Shown here piece after piece: positions 45,438 to 53,991 of a DNA stretch of 64,000 bases. Source of the stretch: Chloroflexota bacterium. GTDB taxonomy: Bacteria; Chloroflexota; Anaerolineae; Anaerolineales; Villigracilaceae. Each line of letters starts with the position of its first letter. The stretch's first letter is position 1. The stretch spans positions 1 through 64,000 of the forward strand of contig JACRBI010000030.1 in assembly GCA_016234495.1 (NCBI GenBank). Direction: 5' to 3'. The notes under the pieces are model-generated. The model was not told the origin of the DNA and did no database searches. It was given only the letters and a program-made list of their open reading frames with translations. The translations under genes were made by a program, and so were the position numbers.

Positions 45438-46580
45438 ATGCCTGAGTCATTTAATCGGGAAGAAGAAAAACCTCCCAGTCGTCACATGAAACGCTATTGG
45501 AAAATCGCCATTCTTGCCAATATCAAAGAGGATGACCACCCCAAACCTGAGGGAGTACCGCCAGACGCCTTTGCAGATTTTGATCATATCGAAACTATAG
45601 ACTCGATCCGTGCCGCGCTGGAAACTGACGGCCATCAAACGATATTTATCCAGGCTGACAAAGACCTGCCCTACGCCCTGCGCGAATGGATGCCCGACAT
45701 ATGCTTCAATATCGCTGAAGGCCTTGGCGGAGATGCGCGCGAAGCACAAGTGCCTGCCTTGCTTGAAATGCTGGGCATCCCTTACACCGGCTCGCGCGTT
45801 CTCACAAACGGCATCTCGCTCGATAAAACCCTCACCAAACGCATCTGGCGTGACCGCCGCCTGCCGGTTGCTCCATTTCAAGAATTTGCAACCGGAGAAG
45901 AAGCGCTGCGACCAGAGTTAAAATTCCCGCTCTTTGTCAAGCCCGCCCGCGAAGGGACTGGCATGGGCGTGGACCTGAAAGCCATCGTCAACAACGAGAC
46001 AGAACTGCGCGAACGGACGCAATACATCATCAACACCTACCAGCAGCCTGCCCTCGTTGAGACCTTTCTGCCCGGACGGGAATTCACAGTCGGAATCATG
46101 GGGCGCGCCGATGCAAAACTATATTCGCGCCACCCCGACTGGTACGAAAAAGACGGCTTCCACCGCTTCCCCATCCTCGAACTGGACAGCAGCCGTTCGG
46201 TCACGCCGTGGGTATACGGCAACGAAGCCAAATCAAAGGATGTGGGCGCAGATGGCTCCCCCGGTTATTTCTGTCCGGCAGAGATTGACCCCGAACTCGA
46301 GAAAAAATTAAAATATTTTGCCCTGCGCGCCCATCAACTGCTAAACGCGCTCGATGTCTCCCGCACCGACATCCGTCTTGACGATGAGGGCAATCCGCGC
46401 TTGATCGAAATCAACACGCTGCCCGGCCTGACCCCGGACTACAGCGACTTATGCCTGCAAGCCAAAGCCGAGGATATTCGCTATGAAGACTTGATCCTCG
46501 ATATTCTCTACCTTGGGGCAAGCCGCTGGGGAATGCTGGAGCCGCGCGAATTTATACCTGAATCCCCAAAAAAGCGATAA
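45438..46580 (+). CDS. D-alanine-D-alanine-ligase-family ATP-grasp enzyme
   Basis: A 380-residue ATP-grasp ligase. CFNIAEGLGGDAREAQVPALLEMLGIPYTGS (one region near residues 90-120), PLFVKPAREGTGMGVD, PGREFTVGIMG, and the metal-binding RTDIRLDDEGNPRLIEINTLPGL fit the D-Ala-D-Ala ligase group. It has an N-terminal charged extension and is longer than typical Ddl. It may make cell-wall D-Ala-D-Ala or join other amino acids. AAAGGAG then GTGAAAATG is seen; I prefer ATG 45438. It stands alone and is divergent from atpA. Confidence 0.85.
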   Translation: MPESFNREEEKPPSRHMKRYWKIAILANIKEDDHPKPEGVPPDAFADFDHIETIDSIRAALETDGHQTIFIQADKDLPYALREWMPDICFNIAEGLGGDAREAQVPALLEMLGIPYTGSRVLTNGISLDKTLTKRIWRDRRLPVAPFQEFATGEEALRPELKFPLFVKPAREGTGMGVDLKAIVNNETELRERTQYIINTYQQPALVETFLPGREFTVGIMGRADAKLYSRHPDWYEKDGFHRFPILELDSSRSVTPWVYGNEAKSKDVGADGSPGYFCPAEIDPELEKKLKYFALRAHQLLNALDVSRTDIRLDDEGNPRLIEINTLPGLTPDYSDLCLQAKAEDIRYEDLILDILYLGASRWGMLEPREFIPESPKKR

Positions 46581-46601
46581 CTCACAAAAGCAAATTAATT
46601 G

Positions 46602-46638
46602 AAAAGAAGGAGAGGCTCTTATTGCCTCTCCTTCTTTT
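46602..46638. terminator. Bidirectional terminator between the ligase gene and the cytochrome gene
   Basis: AAAAGAAGGAGAGGC pairs exactly with GCCTCTCCTTCTTTT across a 7-nt loop. A- and T-runs on both sides let it serve both convergent genes. Confidence 0.88.
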
Positions 46639-46656
46639 TTAATAGTCTAACTGCAC

Positions 46657-48249
46657 TTAATCATCTCCGCCCTCGCCCCCGCCTTCACCGCCGCCATCTT
46701 CACCGCCTTCATTTCCATCGTGGCAGTTGCCGCAAGTGGCAGAATGCAGCGTGGAAGTGTGGCAACTGCGGCATCCCTTCCCGCCGTGATTTACTCCACT
46801 GCCGCCTTCATTTGAAATACCGGGGTGCGACCCGTTGTACCTTGCAGACCAATTTTTGGTGGTGTGGCAGGACGCGCAATCGGTACCAAACATCCCGGCA
46901 TGATACCCAGGGTCGCCATGGCAGGATGCGCACGCGGTTGACGTTCCAGAGTACTGGCCTCCTTTGTGGCAGCGCTGACAAGCCACGCCGGCATGACCGT
47001 TCGTGAGCGCAAATCCGCTGTGATCAAAAGTGGCATCATCCCAATCTGTCGGCGTATGGCAGACGCCGCATTCTGTACCAAAGTTACCGTTGTGTTCATC
47101 GTCCTTCTTATGACAGGAATAACAGTCGGTGGGCGTACCCTTGAAAACGCCATTTTGATGACATGCCTCGCATCTAACTTTGGCATGGCTTCCGACTAGA
47201 TTGAAAGAGAACAAACTATGATCTACAGTTGCATCGTCCCAATCATTCGGGTTATGGCAGGCTCCGCAGTTTGTCCCAAATCCGCCATTATGCTCGTCGT
47301 CATCTCGATGACAAGAGTAACAATCTGATGGTGTGCCGCGATAAACACCGTCTGTGTGACATTTTTCGCAGGCGGCCTCTTTGTGTTCTCCGACCAGTTT
47401 GAAGTCGGCAAGGTCATGATCGAATTTGGCAGGCTTCCAACCTTCCGGGTTGTGGCAGCTTCCGCAATCCCGCCCGAATCGCCCATCATGTTCATCCTCA
47501 TCGAAATGGCAGGAGAAGCAATCCTGCGGCTCTGACTGCATGTCTGCCGCGCTGCGCGCATCCAGATGGCATTGCGTGCAGGCTACATCTGCATGTTTTC
47601 CTTCAAGTTTAAACGCCAGTGTGGAGTGGGTAAAATCGCTGCCGTATCTATCCACCCCGTCATGGCAGGCGATGCAATCCGTCCCGTAGGACAGGAGGTG
47701 TGCCTGGGCAAAGGCAATGTCCATTTCGCGGTGGCAGTTCTGGCAGGAGTCGGAAGCGAAGGTCTTGACGTCATCCCCATGACAATCACTGCACGCGAAC
47801 GGTTCATTATTCGCCTTGAGCTGGTGCCCTTCCAATGAGTATCCCAGCGTTTCGTGAGGGAAAATATTTCCCGCCAGGTCGGTAAGCGGAGCGGCGGGGC
47901 CGCGATGCTCGGGATGGCAATCCCGGCAGGCGAGGGTTCCGTTTTTATTCACGATTGCGCCGTGCAATTGCGCGACATCAAACATTTGCGCGGAGATATC
48001 AGTGTGGCAAATTCCGCAGCGGTCTGCCATTGAATCAGCCGACCATGGCGCAGCATGACATGCAGAGCATTCGGTTATTTCAGCGTGCGAACTCACGCCG
48101 CCATAAGCCTGCCCGGTCTCTGCGTTCAGACCGCCTGCCGTAAACATTTGTGAGCCGCTGGCAAATGCGACCCCGACAAGCGTAAATAAAGTTATGAGCG
48201 TGGCCACTATGCCGGTGCCGGTTAAACATCCAAGCCGATTGTTTCTCAT
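46657..48249 (-). CDS. Exported 20-heme cytochrome c
   Basis: A 530-residue protein with 20 CxxCH heme motifs. A hydrophobic signal/anchor covers about residues 10-31. From about residue 215 the hemes lie in a repeated module of about 53 residues of the form HNGxFGTxCGxCHNPxxWDDA, then HAxVxCExCH, then TPTDCYSCH. A Gly/Glu/Asp-rich tail ends it. The density of hemes (one per about 26 residues) is typical of electron-wire cytochromes that carry electrons across or outside the membrane. It is the last gene of an operon with a cytochrome b-like protein, a flavoprotein and a ferredoxin. Confidence 0.92.
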   Translation of the reverse strand: MRNNRLGCLTGTGIVATLITLFTLVGVAFASGSQMFTAGGLNAETGQAYGGVSSHAEITECSACHAAPWSADSMADRCGICHTDISAQMFDVAQLHGAIVNKNGTLACRDCHPEHRGPAAPLTDLAGNIFPHETLGYSLEGHQLKANNEPFACSDCHGDDVKTFASDSCQNCHREMDIAFAQAHLLSYGTDCIACHDGVDRYGSDFTHSTLAFKLEGKHADVACTQCHLDARSAADMQSEPQDCFSCHFDEDEHDGRFGRDCGSCHNPEGWKPAKFDHDLADFKLVGEHKEAACEKCHTDGVYRGTPSDCYSCHRDDDEHNGGFGTNCGACHNPNDWDDATVDHSLFSFNLVGSHAKVRCEACHQNGVFKGTPTDCYSCHKKDDEHNGNFGTECGVCHTPTDWDDATFDHSGFALTNGHAGVACQRCHKGGQYSGTSTACASCHGDPGYHAGMFGTDCASCHTTKNWSARYNGSHPGISNEGGSGVNHGGKGCRSCHTSTLHSATCGNCHDGNEGGEDGGGEGGGEGGDD

Positions 48250-48258
48250 GCCGCCCTC

Positions 48259-48813
48259 CTATTTGAGAAATGTTGCGTAATACAAAGCCGCGCCGATATG
48301 AACAAACGCTGAAATAAAAAGCGCCATACCGATGGGAATATGAATCATATGCCAGAGCGCCATCAATTGACGCGCCTGTCTAAGCGCCGCCTCAGAAAGT
48401 GTGCCTTCAATTTCCAGGCCGTCCAAGGTGCGCGGAATGCGGGTAAAGATGTAACGCCCAACAATTCCGCTGAGGACGATGATAATCGTTAGCAGTGTGA
48501 CTGCGCCTGCCAGTCCGTTGAACTTCCATGATGTGTGCAGCAGGACCATGTATGGCCCAACCAGCCCTGTGAAAATATGAAATTGCAGCCAGGAGGACAT
48601 TTTTCCCCAACTGGCGTTGCGTGATCGTTTTCGCAGGCTGTAAAGTGTTTCGGTCATGAGCATCAAGATAAAACCCATGATGCCAAGACCATGACCGAAC
48701 AAGTCGCCAGCCGCTGGTATTCCGCGCGAGAAGAATACGACAGCGCCATAAACGCCTGTAATTAATATCCCCGCCCCAACTGCCCACCAGAGTTCTCTGT
48801 TACCACGAAGCAT
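48259..48813 (-). CDS. Membrane cytochrome b-like protein
   Basis: A 184-residue protein with four to five hydrophobic segments. His residues that could hold heme b lie in FGHGLGIMG, QFHIFTGLVG, VLLHTSW, LWHMIHIPIG and FVHIGAALY. This resembles the diheme b subunits of the formate/hydrogenase or b6 type, but I cannot name a family. It lies 10 nt upstream of the 20-heme cytochrome and probably passes electrons between the quinone pool or the flavoprotein and that cytochrome. Confidence 0.78.
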   Translation of the reverse strand: MLRGNRELWWAVGAGILITGVYGAVVFFSRGIPAAGDLFGHGLGIMGFILMLMTETLYSLRKRSRNASWGKMSSWLQFHIFTGLVGPYMVLLHTSWKFNGLAGAVTLLTIIIVLSGIVGRYIFTRIPRTLDGLEIEGTLSEAALRQARQLMALWHMIHIPIGMALFISAFVHIGAALYYATFLK

Positions 48814-48851
48814 AATGCCCTCTCCTTTATTACAGTATTTGAGATATCAAC

Positions 48852-50162
48852 TTACAAAGCCACTTCTGTTCTCCACGTCATCCAAAATTGAGCGATCAAA
48901 TCAGCAAGCGGAGCATCCGGCTGCATGATACGGTCGCGGATGGATGAAATATCTGCCCTGCCTGCGATCATTTTTTGCAGCGGCCATGATAATGTCTGAT
49001 CGCCCATCACGATCGCGCCGACCAGGGTCTTCTCTCCGACCATCAGGCGCATATGATTCACATCGAATCCACTCTGGGCGATGATCGCTTCGGGCAACTC
49101 GCGCCAGGTTTCGCTGTCGCCGCGCGCGATGCCGATCAGGTCGTCATCTTTACCGCGACCCACCACGCCGATGATCGTCGTGGTCAGGCCAGCCAGACGG
49201 GTCACATTAAACGGCGCGGATTTTAAATACGCCGCTCTGCGCCCGGCCATGTTCCAGCCTGCAACCCGACCCTGTTCGCGTGCCGGATTCCACAGGCTGT
49301 CCAGAACCGACTTCCCAGTTAAAGGGTCATAGACTTGGGCCACATCTCCTGCCGCATAAATATCAGGGTCTGTTGTTTGCAACTGTTCGTTTACGAGAAT
49401 CCCGCGGTCTTTAGCCAGATGCGACTCATGAATCAGTTCCAGGCAGGGGCTGATGCCGACTGCGTACGCCACCATTTCACATTTAATAATACTCCCGTCC
49501 TGGAGTGTGACCTGGCTAACACGTCCGCGTTTGCCTGTGATTTCCTTTAGCTCTGCCTTGTGATGCAGAATCACGCCTTCTTCTTTCAGGCGATCCTCAA
49601 CCACATGTGACTCGTGCTTATCGAGGACATTGCTCCAATATCTATCACCGCGCAAAAGATAATGCACCTTCATTCCACGCGCGAGTAAACCTTCGGTTAA
49701 TTCCAGCGCCGTAATCCCTCCGCCAACCACCACAGCGGTTTTTCCGCGTCGTGCAAGGCTCATGATATGCCTAGCGTCGGTCAGGTGATCCAACTTGACA
49801 ACTCCATCAAGACTCGCGCCCGAAACTTCCAGCGGCATGGCACGCGCGCCGACAGCGATCAACAGTTTGTCATATGAGAGTTTCGACTTGCCATCAACAA
49901 GCACCGCGTGATCTGAGCGCAAAATACGGGTCACCCGCGCTTTGAGGAAATTGAAATTCAAATTTTGGTAGTGCTCCTTGGTGCGCGGAAATAATGCCTT
50001 ATCCGGCAGCTCCCCGGTCAAATAATATGCCAGCCCCGGTCGCGAGTAATACCCGAACGGATCATCGCTGATCATGACAATTTCGCCGGCAGTATCCACG
50101 GAGCGAATCGCTTCCACCGCCGACAGGCCCGCCACGCCCGCGCCGATAATGACGTATCTCAT
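48852..50162 (-). CDS. FAD/NAD(P)-dependent oxidoreductase
   Basis: A 436-residue flavoprotein of the pyridine nucleotide-disulfide reductase class, nearest in look to NirB N-terminal/rubredoxin reductase types. FAD motif YVIIGAGVAGLSA, NAD motif TAVVVGGGITALEL, and the second FAD motif DPDIYAAGDVAQVYD are seen. There are no redox-active Cys pairs. ATG 50162 overlaps the stop of the ferredoxin gene as ATGA; the frame continues 29 codons upstream without similarity. With the ferredoxin it likely moves electrons between NAD(P)H and the membrane cytochromes. Confidence 0.88.
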   Translation of the reverse strand: MRYVIIGAGVAGLSAVEAIRSVDTAGEIVMISDDPFGYYSRPGLAYYLTGELPDKALFPRTKEHYQNLNFNFLKARVTRILRSDHAVLVDGKSKLSYDKLLIAVGARAMPLEVSGASLDGVVKLDHLTDARHIMSLARRGKTAVVVGGGITALELTEGLLARGMKVHYLLRGDRYWSNVLDKHESHVVEDRLKEEGVILHHKAELKEITGKRGRVSQVTLQDGSIIKCEMVAYAVGISPCLELIHESHLAKDRGILVNEQLQTTDPDIYAAGDVAQVYDPLTGKSVLDSLWNPAREQGRVAGWNMAGRRAAYLKSAPFNVTRLAGLTTTIIGVVGRGKDDDLIGIARGDSETWRELPEAIIAQSGFDVNHMRLMVGEKTLVGAIVMGDQTLSWPLQKMIAGRADISSIRDRIMQPDAPLADLIAQFWMTWRTEVAL

Positions 50163-50425
50163 CCCTTGCTCCGCACAAAAAGGTCTGTTTGCGCAAAACG
50201 CAATACCCCGCGCGGACAACGCGCCACACACTCGCCGCAAGTCAGGCATTCGCTGTGCTTCACAGCTTCATCCCGCCAAACATGCGCGCGCACATCAATT
50301 CCGATTGGGCAATTGTAGGAACACACTCCGCATTGCACACAGCGTGACGATTCTGATATCACGTGCCCGGTTGCAAGCACAGTATGCTTGGACGAATCTC
50401 TTTTAAATATATTAAGTAATGCCAT
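50159..50425 (-). CDS. 2[4Fe-4S] ferredoxin-type protein
   Basis: An 88-residue protein with two four-Cys cluster motifs: CVQCGVCSYNCP and CLTCGECVARCP. The first 25 residues are not part of the ferredoxin fold. ATG 50425 is chosen; the next gene starts inside its stop codon, showing translational coupling with the flavoprotein. It is the first gene of the electron-transfer operon. Confidence 0.9.
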   Translation of the reverse strand: MALLNIFKRDSSKHTVLATGHVISESSRCVQCGVCSYNCPIGIDVRAHVWRDEAVKHSECLTCGECVARCPRGVLRFAQTDLFVRSKG

Positions 50426-50556
50426 GCAAATCCTCTGAGGTATAGTCGCCAACCTCTATTAAAAGTTACGGGCGGCAAAAATAATTGTAAGTGAATTCCA
50501 ACTCTTAGTGTAGTAAAAAAACGCAAGCCCTTCATTACAATCCCCTTACAACAAAA

Positions 50557-50582
50557 ACAGGGCTGCCGTTGGGCAGCCCTGT
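50557..50582 (-). terminator. Intrinsic terminator of the cold-shock gene
   Basis: ACAGGGCTGCC pairs exactly with GGCAGCCCTGT across a 4-nt loop. On the minus strand it is followed by TTTTTGT. Confidence 0.9.
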
Positions 50583-50614
50583 CGGTTCGCAAAACTTATG
50601 GCTTCAGCCAGGTC

Positions 50615-50827
50615 TTACGAGAGCGGCACCACGTTGGCGGCCTGCTTACCCTTTGGGCCGTCCTCAACGGAGAACTCCACCTTCTGTTCGGCTTCAAGCT
50701 TTTTATAACCATCAGTTTGAATGGCTGAGAAATGCACGAAAACATCCTCTCCGCCTTCATACCCAATAAAGCCATAGCCTTTGGTCGCATTAAACCACTT
50801 GACAGTTCCAACAATACGTTCTGACAT
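50615..50827 (-). CDS. Cold-shock domain protein (CspA family)
   Basis: A 70-residue single cold-shock domain with RNP1 [10 protein letters not shown] and RNP2 DVFVHFSAI, and the family start [11 protein letters not shown]. It binds single-stranded RNA and DNA in the cytoplasm. A GGAG is present before the ATG, and a strong terminator follows, so it is monocistronic. Confidence 0.95.
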   Translation of the reverse strand: MSERIVGTVKWFNATKGYGFIGYEGGEDVFVHFSAIQTDGYKKLEAEQKVEFSVEDGPKGKQAANVVPLS

Positions 50828-51002
50828 CTTTCAAATCTCCTGCTGATTAAAAATTTTTGCCCATCCACCTCTACGCTTTCAAAGGCAAATCGGGCATGTT
50901 GACGGCAAGATTATCATGCCTAATTTATGATGTCAAGAATTACAGGATGCCGAAAATCTCAACTCATATTGACAATTTTTTTCTCGAATTCGCCCTGCAA
51001 AT

Positions 51003-51668
51003 TTAGGAATTTTTAAAGCAGACGGAAAATTTCTTTATCATGGAAGCAGAACGCGATGCCAGATGAAACCATGGCGGCGACCACTTCACCCTGGGAATGC
51101 CCGCCCGAATCACACTCCGCATCTCATCTGGACCTGAGAACTGGTCCAGCCAAAGGAGGCTTCTCCCCACTTCGAATGCCGCGTGCGCGTCAGAACCAAC
51201 CGTCCCTGCGATATTATATTTTTGGGCAAACAACTCCGCCCGTCGGTTGAACCGTGGAATCATACAGCGCGAGTTGTAAACTTCAATCGCATCCACGAAC
51301 GGTAGAATTTCAAGCAAGTCTGTTTCGTCCCAGCCTCCCTCCCGCAATTCATCAAAAGGATGAGACACGCTGATAAACGAGCCCTGCGCCTTTAATCGTT
51401 TGATTGTCTCTTGAGGGGTGAGAAAAGGGGGGACTTCCTCTGAAACAAAAGCTGCCAAAATTTCCCCTTTGCTGGTCATGATCTCCTCGCCTATGATGAC
51501 CAATTCTGAGGCGATAGCCTTCGCCTCACTAGCGCCTGCTATCGAATTGTGATCGGTGATGATGATCCGATCAATCTTTTTTCGGCGCGCGGCGGCGATC
51601 AAGTCAGCGGGGCGGGTCAGGCAGTCTTTTGAGGCATACGTGTGACAGTGAAATTCAACGGAAATCAT
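51003..51668 (-). CDS. PHP-domain phosphoesterase
   Basis: A 221-residue PHP protein. Metal sites are visible in EFHCHTYASKD, ITDHNSIAGA, GEEIMTSKGEIL, SVSHPFDELR and TVGSDAHAAFEVG. The last 40 residues (PPWFHLASRSASMIKKF) are not part of the fold. Small PHP proteins cleave phosphate esters such as 3',5'-nucleotide products, but the substrate here is unknown. It is not in an obvious operon. Confidence 0.87.
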   Translation of the reverse strand: MISVEFHCHTYASKDCLTRPADLIAAARRKKIDRIIITDHNSIAGASEAKAIASELVIIGEEIMTSKGEILAAFVSEEVPPFLTPQETIKRLKAQGSFISVSHPFDELREGGWDETDLLEILPFVDAIEVYNSRCMIPRFNRRAELFAQKYNIAGTVGSDAHAAFEVGRSLLWLDQFSGPDEMRSVIRAGIPRVKWSPPWFHLASRSASMIKKFSVCFKNS

Positions 51669-51793
51669 GGCATCAGTTTTTTTTCGGGATGCGTTAACTC
51701 ATTATTCAAAAACTGTTTACAATGATTTGCTTATTCATCTCACAAACAGAAAATTCGATATGGGATTATGTGAATACGCCGGGGGGAATTAAC

Positions 51794-52114
51794 CTATTTG
51801 TCTTCGATCAACAAATTTACGCTTGCAGTGCCGGTCGCATGACCTGACAACAACCCTGCTGCTCTTTGTAATATCCTCACTACTTTCCCCCGGGTCTTTG
51901 GGCTTTTCAAGCCATTTACAGAGATTGTATGTTTGGGCTTTCTATTCACAAAAAATTCCGTGTTGATGATTAACCGAAAATTCTCGTCGTTCTTATCCAG
52001 GTCTCTTTCGAGCGAATCGATCACCTCTTCTGTGAAATCAAAATAATTCTTCGCAGAGGCGTCATCATCAGAAATTAATATTTCCATACCATTGAATACG
52101 ACTTTTTTATCCAT
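51794..52114 (-). CDS. Hypothetical small protein
   Basis: A 106-residue protein with an acidic first half (DDDASAKNYFDFTEEVIDS) and a basic middle (NRKPKHTISVNGLKSPKTRGK). No family is recognised and no membrane segment is seen. It is divergent from the riboswitch-controlled gene. The frame is open with a normal start, so I keep it as a likely gene. Confidence 0.5.
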   Translation of the reverse strand: MDKKVVFNGMEILISDDDASAKNYFDFTEEVIDSLERDLDKNDENFRLIINTEFFVNRKPKHTISVNGLKSPKTRGKVVRILQRAAGLLSGHATGTASVNLLIEDK

Positions 52115-52284
52115 TAATTTTCAGCCTTGTATAACCAGCTTGTCCAGATCAACAGTAATAAACCAAGGTTATCTTATTTACACAAAAACTGAGTTGCCGC
52201 TTTATAACAAATCCATTGCAGATTCGTTGCCGTGTTATGCAATGGCTTCGGTTTATTCCAGATACGCCACTCATCCATACATTT

Positions 52285-52312
52285 TTGACTCCGCTGGTTA
52301 CATGGTTGTAAA
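52285..52312 (+). promoter_or_regulatory. Possible promoter upstream of the riboswitch
   Basis: TTGACT (52285-52290) and TGTAAA (52307-52312) are spaced by 16 nt, which would start transcription near 52320, just before the aptamer. The -10 box is weak. Confidence 0.45.
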
Positions 52313-52342
52313 AAAAACAGTTGGTGGTAAAATAAAAAAAAC

Positions 52343-52432
52343 CGAAAAAAGCAAACCCGCTGAAAGGCGGGGTCGCAAAGTCATGGGTCTAAGATTGTAT
52401 AAATACAATTAAGATTGCCAAACCGCCGAGAG
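52343..52432 (+). ncRNA. Cyclic-di-GMP class I (GEMM) riboswitch
   Basis: The order GCAAACCCGC, GAAAGGCGGG, CGCAAAG (52374-52380), GGGTCTAAG (52385-52393) and a closing ACCGCCGA (about 52422-52429) matches the conserved core of the GEMM-I aptamer. CCCGC and GCGGG form one stem capped by a GAAA tetraloop with a T-G closing pair, the loop that docks in its receptor. The second stem is ATTGTAT/ATACAAT. It lies about 90 nt upstream of the HUH-derived gene. I see no clear terminator or masked ribosome-binding site, so the expression platform is unknown. Confidence 0.88.
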
Positions 52433-52493
52433 TGAGATTTTAGATGTATTTCACGGGGGTTTGAGAAGGCCTCTTACATAAATTGTTTTTGGG

Positions 52494-52499
52494 TATAAT
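52494..52499 (+). promoter_or_regulatory. TATAAT box between riboswitch and HUH-derived gene
   Basis: TATAAT lies 22 nt before ATG 52522. If active it would give a short transcript without the riboswitch. No good -35 partner is seen. Confidence 0.35.
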
Positions 52500-52521
52500 C
52501 TTGCGCACAAGGGTAATAACA

Positions 52522-53073
52522 ATGAAGAAGATGAACACCTTCGATCTGGACGATGAATATTTGAGTTTACTGGGCCAGAATGACCCAAAAACAAACGGTT
52601 CCTCTACTTTGTCCCAGGCAAATGAAGAGGACATTTCTGATTCGCAGCAGGGTGTCATTCTCGAATCCATATCCTCTGAACCATACGACCTAAGTTATAC
52701 CTGTCTACTCCTCCCCCGCTTCCCTTCACATCAAATTAAAGGCGATCTGGCCGGGTACCTGACCCAGTGGCTACAGCAGGTATGCATCTCTTATGGCTGG
52801 CGGCTGGAATTCATCACCACCCATCCCGATTATTTACAATGGGGGATGTGGGTAAATGCCTCAACAACCTCTGCCACATTTACGCAGATTATTCGCAGCG
52901 AAACATCAAAACTAATCCTTTCAAATTTTGGACGTATCGCTCAAGAGAATTTATCCGATGATTTCTGGGCGCCCGGTCATCTAGTGGTGCTTGGTATACG
53001 GCCTCACCCTACCCAGATGATCGATCAATACATTAGAATGACACGCCGCCGACAAGGGCTGCATACCCTGTGA
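52522..53073 (+). CDS. IS200/HUH-transposase-derived protein lacking the HUH histidines
   Basis: A 183-residue protein. Residues 1-55 are an acidic, probably disordered leader. Residues 55-180 resemble an IS200/TnpA (Y1 transposase) fold: SYTCLLLPRFPSH, a strand PDYLQWGMWVN, the helix TQIIRSETSKLILSNFGR, FWAPGHLVVLG and QYIRMTRRRQG. In TnpA the third strand carries H-x-H; here the two places read Tyr and Gln (DYLQ), so nicking is unlikely. The Tyr in QYIRM may or may not match the catalytic Tyr. No terminal repeats flank it. Domesticated DNA- or RNA-binding use is inferred. The nuclease gene follows 50 nt later. Confidence 0.62.
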   Translation: MKKMNTFDLDDEYLSLLGQNDPKTNGSSTLSQANEEDISDSQQGVILESISSEPYDLSYTCLLLPRFPSHQIKGDLAGYLTQWLQQVCISYGWRLEFITTHPDYLQWGMWVNASTTSATFTQIIRSETSKLILSNFGRIAQENLSDDFWAPGHLVVLGIRPHPTQMIDQYIRMTRRRQGLHTL

Positions 53074-53122
53074 TATTCACGGTTCCCACCGGCAATCAAT
53101 ACACTCGAATAGGATATTCTAA

Positions 53123-53974
53123 ATGTCCAACGTGACAATAAAGAGAGTGGGAGAGTTATTACGCAGCGTATTTGAAATCCTTTGGAACAAGCCTGATGGC
53201 TTGACGGCAAGAGAAGTATTTTCACTCCTACCTAAAACCATTAAACTAACCGAAGAGGAATTAAGATATTCCGCCGTAACAAACCTTCCGCGCTATGAAA
53301 GGATTGTGCGGCTGGCTACGATTCCACTAGTCCATGCGGGCTGGTTGACAAAAACCGAAAAGGGTCGCTGGCATATTACCGAAGACGGCTATCAGGCTTG
53401 CAAAAGATTTGTAAATGTGCAGGACTTTTACAAGGAAGCCATGCGCTTGTTCGAAGAACGCAGACAACCTCCCCCTGAAAGCGTTATGGTTTTGGAGATT
53501 GCACAGGAATCGGCGTGGATTCAGATCGAAAAATATATTCAGCAGCTGAACGCTGCCAAGCTTCAATCCATGCTTGCGGAGCTCCTCCGTGCCATGGAAT
53601 ATTACCCATCATGGATTGCCCCGCCGGAAAAAGATCGCGGCCACATTGACTTGATAGCTTTCGTTGACCCGATCGGCGCGAAGGGACGCAGAATCATCGC
53701 TCAAGTAAAACATAAAGGCCAGGCGGTTACGCTTGAAGGTGTAAGGAGTTTTTCCCTTACACTTGGCTCCAATGATTATGGAGTAGTCTTCTCCACAGGC
53801 GGATTCACAAATGAAGCAATACGCGTGATGGCATCCGGCGCTTATGAAAAAATAACCGCGCTGGACATAAGCGCCTTTTTTGACTTATGGAAACAACACT
53901 ATAGCAAGCTGAATCAGGATGCCCGCCGCTTGCTTCCTTTAAAAAGCATTTACTTCCTTTCAAGAGATCCATAA
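53123..53974 (+). CDS. Mrr-like restriction endonuclease
   Basis: A 283-residue protein of the Mrr type. An N-terminal winged-helix region (VGELLRSVFEILWNKPDGLTAREVFSLLP, then WHITEDGYQACK) precedes a PD-(D/E)xK nuclease core with D176 in RGHIDLIAF and Q194-V-K196 in IIAQVKHKGQ, the Asp and Gln-x-Lys pattern used by Mrr. SFSLTLGSNDYGVVFSTGGFTNEA (one region near residue 210) is the conserved end. Mrr enzymes cut modified or stressed DNA. It lies between the HUH-derived gene and a small domain protein on the same strand, within about 60 nt of each. Confidence 0.85.
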   Translation: MSNVTIKRVGELLRSVFEILWNKPDGLTAREVFSLLPKTIKLTEEELRYSAVTNLPRYERIVRLATIPLVHAGWLTKTEKGRWHITEDGYQACKRFVNVQDFYKEAMRLFEERRQPPPESVMVLEIAQESAWIQIEKYIQQLNAAKLQSMLAELLRAMEYYPSWIAPPEKDRGHIDLIAFVDPIGAKGRRIIAQVKHKGQAVTLEGVRSFSLTLGSNDYGVVFSTGGFTNEAIRVMASGAYEKITALDISAFFDLWKQHYSKLNQDARRLLPLKSIYFLSRDP

Positions 53975-53991
53975 TGCCTGCAGGTTTATGA

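Noticed and set aside
52522-53073. Active IS200 insertion sequence
   Set aside because: The HUH histidines are missing, no end hairpins flank the gene, and it has an acidic leader not found in IS200 transposases.
53123-53974. Complete type I or type III restriction system
   Set aside because: Only the Mrr-like nuclease is present; no methyltransferase, specificity or helicase gene lies near it.
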